From the NCBI GenBank assembly GCA_031280065.1, contig JAITHH010000202.1, forward strand, positions 1-8,786: DNA of 8,786 nucleotides, written 5' to 3'. The notes beneath the pieces are model-generated. The model was not told where the DNA came from. It saw only the letters and a program-made list of their open reading frames with translations, and searched no databases. How positions within the stretch are numbered: position 1 is the first letter of the stretch; the number at the start of each line of letters is the position of its first letter. A program made the translations under genes and the position numbers. Positions 6,114 to 8,786 of this stretch are shown here, in pieces. The DNA is from Treponema sp. Its GTDB lineage: Bacteria > Spirochaetota > Spirochaetia > Treponematales > Breznakiellaceae.

Positions 6114-7119
6114 TATGCTGCCGGCGAAACGCGGAAGGCGCGGCGCCGAACTGTCCCTGAAACGCGGCGGAAAAACTCGCGTGGTGTTTGTAGCCCGCCA
6201 TCGCCGTAATTTCCCCAACCGGGGTTTGCGTATTCTTGAGCAAATGCACCGCCTTCTCCATCCGCAGACGGTTAAGGTACGCGCCCGCCGAAAAGCCGGT
6301 ATGCCTTTTGAAGGCGGCGGTAAATTTACTTACGCTCATGGCGGCCTGTTTCGCCAGCGTGTCCAGACTGACCGGTTCGGCAAAATGTTCTTCAGCATAG
6401 CGCAGGGCTTCGGAAATTCCCGTCATGTCTGATTCCGGGGGCGTACGGCGTTCTCCCGCGTCAAGCCGCCGGTGCCAGTCCAGCACCACCGTAATCAGTT
6501 CAAGCGTTTTTGCTTCAATCCAGGCGTTCCCGATATTCCCGGAAATCGCGGCTTTGCCGGTTTGCCTGAGTATGACGGCGGCGTCCGGCGGCGGGGTAAA
6601 GCGGTTGAGATCGTCAAGGGCCCTTATCAATGCGTTGATGGATATGCCATGACGCATACCCCAAAAGACATCAAAAAAATCGGGCAGGAAACAAATACTA
6701 ATTCCCTGATGATGAAACCCCGCTTGAAAACGCCCTTTGTACGTGTCGTTCTTCCCGGTGTGCCCCAAAACACCCGCCTGGGTTCCCCGTTGAAAACCGA
6801 TAAGAAAATACTCCGGCTGCCTCCAGGCAAGCTCGATGGGCTCCTTTATGGTAAAATCCGTTACGCTCACCGCAAGGCATTTCCCCGCAGGCCGTAACAG
6901 GAACGTACCCGTTCCCTGGAATTTTTTCGGCGCAAAGAGCCGGAAGTCCGCCCCGGACTCCCGCGCCTTTTCCACAAAGCCGTGCTGGAGCATTTGCGGC
7001 ACATACACCTTATCGATTATCGAATCCATATCCGCTCCCGGCGGCGCGCTGTTGCCATCCGCCAAATAATTGTTGCTATCCGCCCAAAACAGCGGAAAAG
7101 GTCTTGCTTTTTTTGTCAT
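6103..7119 (-). CDS. AraC-family transcriptional regulator
   Basis: This is a DNA-binding regulator of 338 aa, with a unique N-terminal sensing part and a C-terminal AraC/XylS domain. Seen: first helix-turn-helix around 251-275 (SLDTLAKQAAMSVSKFTAAF), then GFSAGAYLNRLRMEKAVHLL, and the second around 299-325 (PVGEITAMAGYKHHASFSAAF). The N-terminal half has no motif I can name. The gene is divergent from the ECF importer genes, so it most likely controls them and perhaps itself, responding to the imported ligand or its shortage. Start uncertain: the ATG at 7119 has no Shine-Dalgarno, while the in-frame ATG at 7029 (residue 31) has GGGAG five nt upstream and begins MDSIIDKVYV, which may be the true start. 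The last four residues (N-T-D plus stop) come from the intergenic repeat. No frameshift or lost motif is seen. Confidence 0.88.
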   Translation of the reverse strand: MTKKARPFPLFWADSNNYLADGNSAPPGADMDSIIDKVYVPQMLQHGFVEKARESGADFRLFAPKKFQGTGTFLLRPAGKCLAVSVTDFTIKEPIELAWRQPEYFLIGFQRGTQAGVLGHTGKNDTYKGRFQAGFHHQGISICFLPDFFDVFWGMRHGISINALIRALDDLNRFTPPPDAAVILRQTGKAAISGNIGNAWIEAKTLELITVVLDWHRRLDAGERRTPPESDMTGISEALRYAEEHFAEPVSLDTLAKQAAMSVSKFTAAFKRHTGFSAGAYLNRLRMEKAVHLLKNTQTPVGEITAMAGYKHHASFSAAFQGQFGAAPSAFRRQHNTD

Positions 7120-7145
7120 GTTTCATTTGAATATTTAGTTAGTTT

Positions 7146-7174
7146 ACCTTAACTAACTATTCAAAGATGGTCAA
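7146..7174 (-). promoter_or_regulatory. Candidate promoter of the AraC-family gene
   Basis: On the minus strand TTGACC (7174-7169), a 17-nt spacer and a poor -10 TAAGGT (7151-7146) would start RNA near 7139. The -10 lies inside the inverted repeat 7136-7159, which would allow autorepression. The weak -10 keeps confidence low. Confidence 0.3.
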
Positions 7175-7203
7175 GCGCCGGACTTGCTATTCAAGGAGGG
7201 AAC

Positions 7204-7232
7204 TTTACAAATATTGTTAGTCAAAGTAAACT
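7204..7232 (+). promoter_or_regulatory. Candidate promoter of the ECF transporter operon
   Basis: TTTACA (7204-7209), a 17-nt spacer and TAAACT (7227-7232) form a moderate sigma-70-like promoter with a start near 7239, so the third TAGTTAGTT copy would lie at the start of the transcript. The AT-rich TATAAC at 7249-7254 is an alternative -10. Confidence 0.3.
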
Positions 7233-7265
7233 TTAATAGTTAGTTTTTTATAACATAATAATCTT

Positions 7266-7271
7266 GGGAGG
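7266..7271 (+). promoter_or_regulatory. Ribosome binding site that fixes the start of the S-component gene
   Basis: GGGAGG lies seven nt before the ATG at 7279. It rules out the in-frame TTG at 7264, which would overlap the ribosome site itself. Confidence 0.8.
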
Positions 7272-7278
7272 TTCTTGT

Positions 7279-7899
7279 ATGAAAAGAACAAATAAAACCA
7301 TGCGAAAAGTCAAGAACGGCCTCCGGGCAAAAGACCTCATCACCGCCGGCATTTTCACCATGCTTTTTTTCATTGTGGTATTCATTTTTGCCATGGCGCT
7401 GTCCGCCGTGCCGGTGGCGTCGCTCTTTATCACCTGTGCCGACGCGCTTGCGGGGGGCGTTATTTTTCTGTACCTGGCAATGAAGGTCCGCAAATTCGGG
7501 GCGGTCGCCATAATGAGCGCGATTATCGGCCTCATCATGTGCCTTGTGGGGCATTTCTGGCCCTGCATCATTTTTGGGATAGTTTTCGGGCTGGCCGCGG
7601 ATTTTCTCTGCTCCCGGGGCGAATACCGGGAATTCAGTTGGAACGCCGCGGGCTATGCCGCATTTATCCTGGGGCTGACACTAGACGGCTATACGCCGAT
7701 GCTGCTTTTTACCGACGCCTTCATTGAAACCCGCACACAAATGGGCCTGCCAAGTGAGATGATAAAAACATTGATAGACTTAACCCACGGGCCGCTCATG
7801 ATAGCGGTTTTCGCGGGGGCGGTTCTCTGCGCGATAATAGGCGCGTTTACCGGCAGGGCGCTCCTCAAAAAGCATTTTGAAAAGTCAGGGGTTTTATGA
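7279..7899 (+). CDS. MptD/Trep_Strep-family putative ECF transporter S component
   Basis: This is an integral inner-membrane protein of 206 aa, probably the ligand-binding S component of an energy-coupling-factor importer. Seen: a basic N-terminus followed by LRAKDLITAGIFTMLFF (15-31), about six hydrophobic segments (roughly 20-41, 44-68, 74-92, 94-110, 122-138 and 170-192), a cytoplasmic R-G-E-Y loop near 113-116, and the C-terminal GRALLKKHFEKSGVL. Known: the KDLI opening and the GR-x-LLKKHFEK(A/S)G tail are typical of the family once called Trep_Strep, found next to EcfT and ATPase genes. Its ligand is not established. The start at 7279 is set by the strong ribosome site. The stop overlaps the next start (ATGA), so translation is coupled. 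The following T component and ATPase, and the divergent AraC gene, support an inducible importer. Confidence 0.85.
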   Translation: MKRTNKTMRKVKNGLRAKDLITAGIFTMLFFIVVFIFAMALSAVPVASLFITCADALAGGVIFLYLAMKVRKFGAVAIMSAIIGLIMCLVGHFWPCIIFGIVFGLAADFLCSRGEYREFSWNAAGYAAFILGLTLDGYTPMLLFTDAFIETRTQMGLPSEMIKTLIDLTHGPLMIAVFAGAVLCAIIGAFTGRALLKKHFEKSGVL

Positions 7900-8561
7900 A
7901 ACTTGACCCCCGGACAAAACTCTTTGCCCTCGTGCTGATTAACGTCGTGGTTTTTTCCTCCCCCGATATGACAACGGAATGGCTCTGCATGGGCGTGATA
8001 GCTCTTACGCTGGCGGTGATGGGCTGCCGGCTCCAGCTTGCCCGGGGTTTGGCGGTATATGCCGGGATGATTGGGGCGCTGTACCTGTGCGGATTCGCGG
8101 ATAACTTTATCACGGCCTTTATCAGCATGATTGTCATCTGCTTTCGCAAGATTATGCCCACGGTTTTTTTCGCCTCCGGTTTTCTGGCTACCACCAAGGC
8201 GGGGGAGCTGGTTTCGGCAATGCAAAGGCTGCGAATCCCCAGGGTTATCATCATTCCGTTTACGGTAACGCTGCGCTTCTTCCCCACGGCGCGGGAAGAG
8301 TTCGCCGCCATCCGGGATGCGGCGCGGCTTCGCGGTCTGCGTTTCAGCATGGAGCGGACGCTGGTCCCCATGATGCTGCGCTGCGCGAATATCGCCGAGG
8401 AACTTTCCGCGGCATCGGTGGCGCGGGGCATTGAAAGTGCGGGTAAAAGAACGTCCATATACGAACTGCGGCTGGGGTTCCAGGATTATGCGGTGTCCGC
8501 GGTATTTACCGCCCTTGCGGTTTTTAGAGTGATGGGAGGCGTACCGCTTTTTTATGGTTAA
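7896..8561 (+). CDS. ecfT: ECF transporter T component (CbiQ/EcfT family)
   Basis: This is the transmembrane coupling protein of an ECF importer: it links the S component to the ATPase pair. It has 221 aa, slightly short for the family but complete. Seen: the family opening KLDPRTKLFALVLINVVV (2-19), several hydrophobic helices up to about residue 130, then the long amphipathic region with two coupling motifs, AARLRG at 142-147 and ARG at 176-178, which seat in the ATPase grooves, and an L-x-F-x-D-Y-x-V stretch before a last helix near the C-terminus. Its ATG overlaps the stop of the S-component gene (ATGA) with AGGGG four nt upstream. Its end overlaps the ATPase start by 8 nt. A T component dedicated to one S component and encoded beside it indicates a group I ECF system. 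Confidence 0.88.
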   Translation: MKLDPRTKLFALVLINVVVFSSPDMTTEWLCMGVIALTLAVMGCRLQLARGLAVYAGMIGALYLCGFADNFITAFISMIVICFRKIMPTVFFASGFLATTKAGELVSAMQRLRIPRVIIIPFTVTLRFFPTAREEFAAIRDAARLRGLRFSMERTLVPMMLRCANIAEELSAASVARGIESAGKRTSIYELRLGFQDYAVSAVFTALAVFRVMGGVPLFYG

Positions 8562-8786
8562 TATCGAAAACGTCAGTTTTCATTACGGCGAAACCGGCGA
8601 GCGCTGTCTTTGCGGCGTTTCCCTGCGCATCAAAAAGGGCGAGTGCGTCCTCTTGTGCGGGGAATCGGGCTGCGGGAAAACCACCCTTACGCGCCTTTTG
8701 AACGCCCTGATTCCGCATTTTTATGAAGGCGAGTTTGTTGGAAATGTCCGCGTGGCGGGTTTTGACATTTTGCGGACAAGCCCTGA
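8554..8786 (+). CDS. ecfA: ECF transporter ATPase, N-terminal part (cut by window end)
   Basis: This is the ATP-binding subunit that powers the importer. Only the first 77 codons are in the window. Seen: the opening strand VNIENVSFHYG with the A-loop aromatic Y11, VSLRIKKGECVLLCG, and Walker A GESGCGKTT at 36-44, followed by LLNALIPHFYEG, the form usual in EcfA/CbiO ATPases (N-x-L-I-P-H). The Q-loop, signature and Walker B lie beyond the edge. The ATG at 8554 is inside the end of ecfT (8-nt overlap); GGGAGG at 8534-8539 is 14 nt away, so initiation probably relies on coupling. Whether one double-length or two separate ATPases follow cannot be seen. Confidence 0.9.
   Translation, partial: MVNIENVSFHYGETGERCLCGVSLRIKKGECVLLCGESGCGKTTLTRLLNALIPHFYEGEFVGNVRVAGFDILRTSP

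Larger units (their letters stand above)
7136..7245. promoter_or_regulatory. Divergent control region with three TAGTTAGTT sites
   Basis: The AT-rich gap between the AraC gene and the ECF genes holds TAGTTAGTT at 7136-7144 and at 7237-7245, and its exact complement AACTAACTA at 7151-7159, so the first two form an inverted repeat with a 6-nt centre. GTAAACT lies next to the sites, once on each strand (7142-7148 minus, 7226-7232 plus). A small palindrome AAAGT-aa-ACTTT is at 7223-7234, and CTATTCAA repeats at 7157-7164 and 7187-7194. These are good candidates for operator sites of the divergent AraC protein. No protein-coding frame is seen here. Confidence 0.55.

Noticed and set aside
5688..6218. 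A 176-codon minus-strand frame across the repeat region
   Set aside because: It overlaps the TauE/SafE and AraC genes and runs through the palindromic repeat; the translation looks random.
7120..7278. A Fur-type iron box or riboswitch before the ECF genes
   Set aside because: No sequence close to the 19-bp Fur consensus is seen, and the ~40-nt leader predicted by the candidate promoter is too short for a typical vitamin riboswitch.
7264..7278. TTG at 7264 as start of the S-component gene
   Set aside because: It would overlap its own GGGAGG ribosome site; the ATG at 7279 is correctly spaced.
7865..8458. A 197-codon minus-strand frame
   Set aside because: It is antisense to ecfT, with composition typical of reverse-strand shadows.

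Overview
The window is GC-rich bacterial DNA with compact operons. The best guess for the source is a spirochaete of the Treponema type. The clues are a periplasmic binding protein whose mature N-terminus is a Gly-rich stretch right after the signal peptide, and a membrane protein of the 'Trep_Strep' (MptD-like) family known from treponemes and streptococci. This is inference from style and family, not a taxonomic proof.

Layout. (1) Positions 3-212, + strand: the 3' end of a gene whose tail resembles the GINT1 N-terminal-like (glucosamine inositolphosphorylceramide transferase 1) domain. (2) Positions 226-324: a convergent gap with a minus-strand intrinsic terminator and a second hairpin cluster. 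(3) Positions 5027 down to 369, minus strand: a complete five-gene branched-chain (hydrophobic) amino-acid ABC importer in the order livK-livH-livM-livG-livF. It has very tight or overlapping junctions, a candidate promoter at its head and the terminator at its tail. (4) Positions 5028-5124: a short divergent promoter region. The liv promoter and the promoter of the next gene appear to share overlapping -35 boxes. (5) Positions 5125-5889, + strand: a TauE/SafE-family anion exporter that appears to be transcribed leaderless. (6) Positions 5890-6102: no gene, but a likely terminator and a ~145-bp palindromic repeat that runs into the end of the next gene. (7) Positions 7119-6103, minus strand: an AraC-family regulator. 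(8) Positions 7120-7278: an AT-rich divergent control region with three copies of TAGTTAGTT. (9) Positions 7279-8786, + strand: an ECF-type importer made of an S component (MptD/Trep_Strep family), a T component and an ATPase cut by the window end, all translationally coupled.

The two transport systems are independent. LivK would capture an amino acid in the periplasm and LivH/M/G/F would carry it in, driven by ATP. In the ECF system the small membrane S protein binds an unidentified ligand and couples through EcfT to the ATPase(s), probably under control of the divergent AraC protein. I did not find a wholly new system. The most notable points are the unknown-substrate ECF importer with its AraC control region, the repeat that supplies the last codons of the AraC gene, the shared-box divergent promoters, and an extra segment inside LivG.
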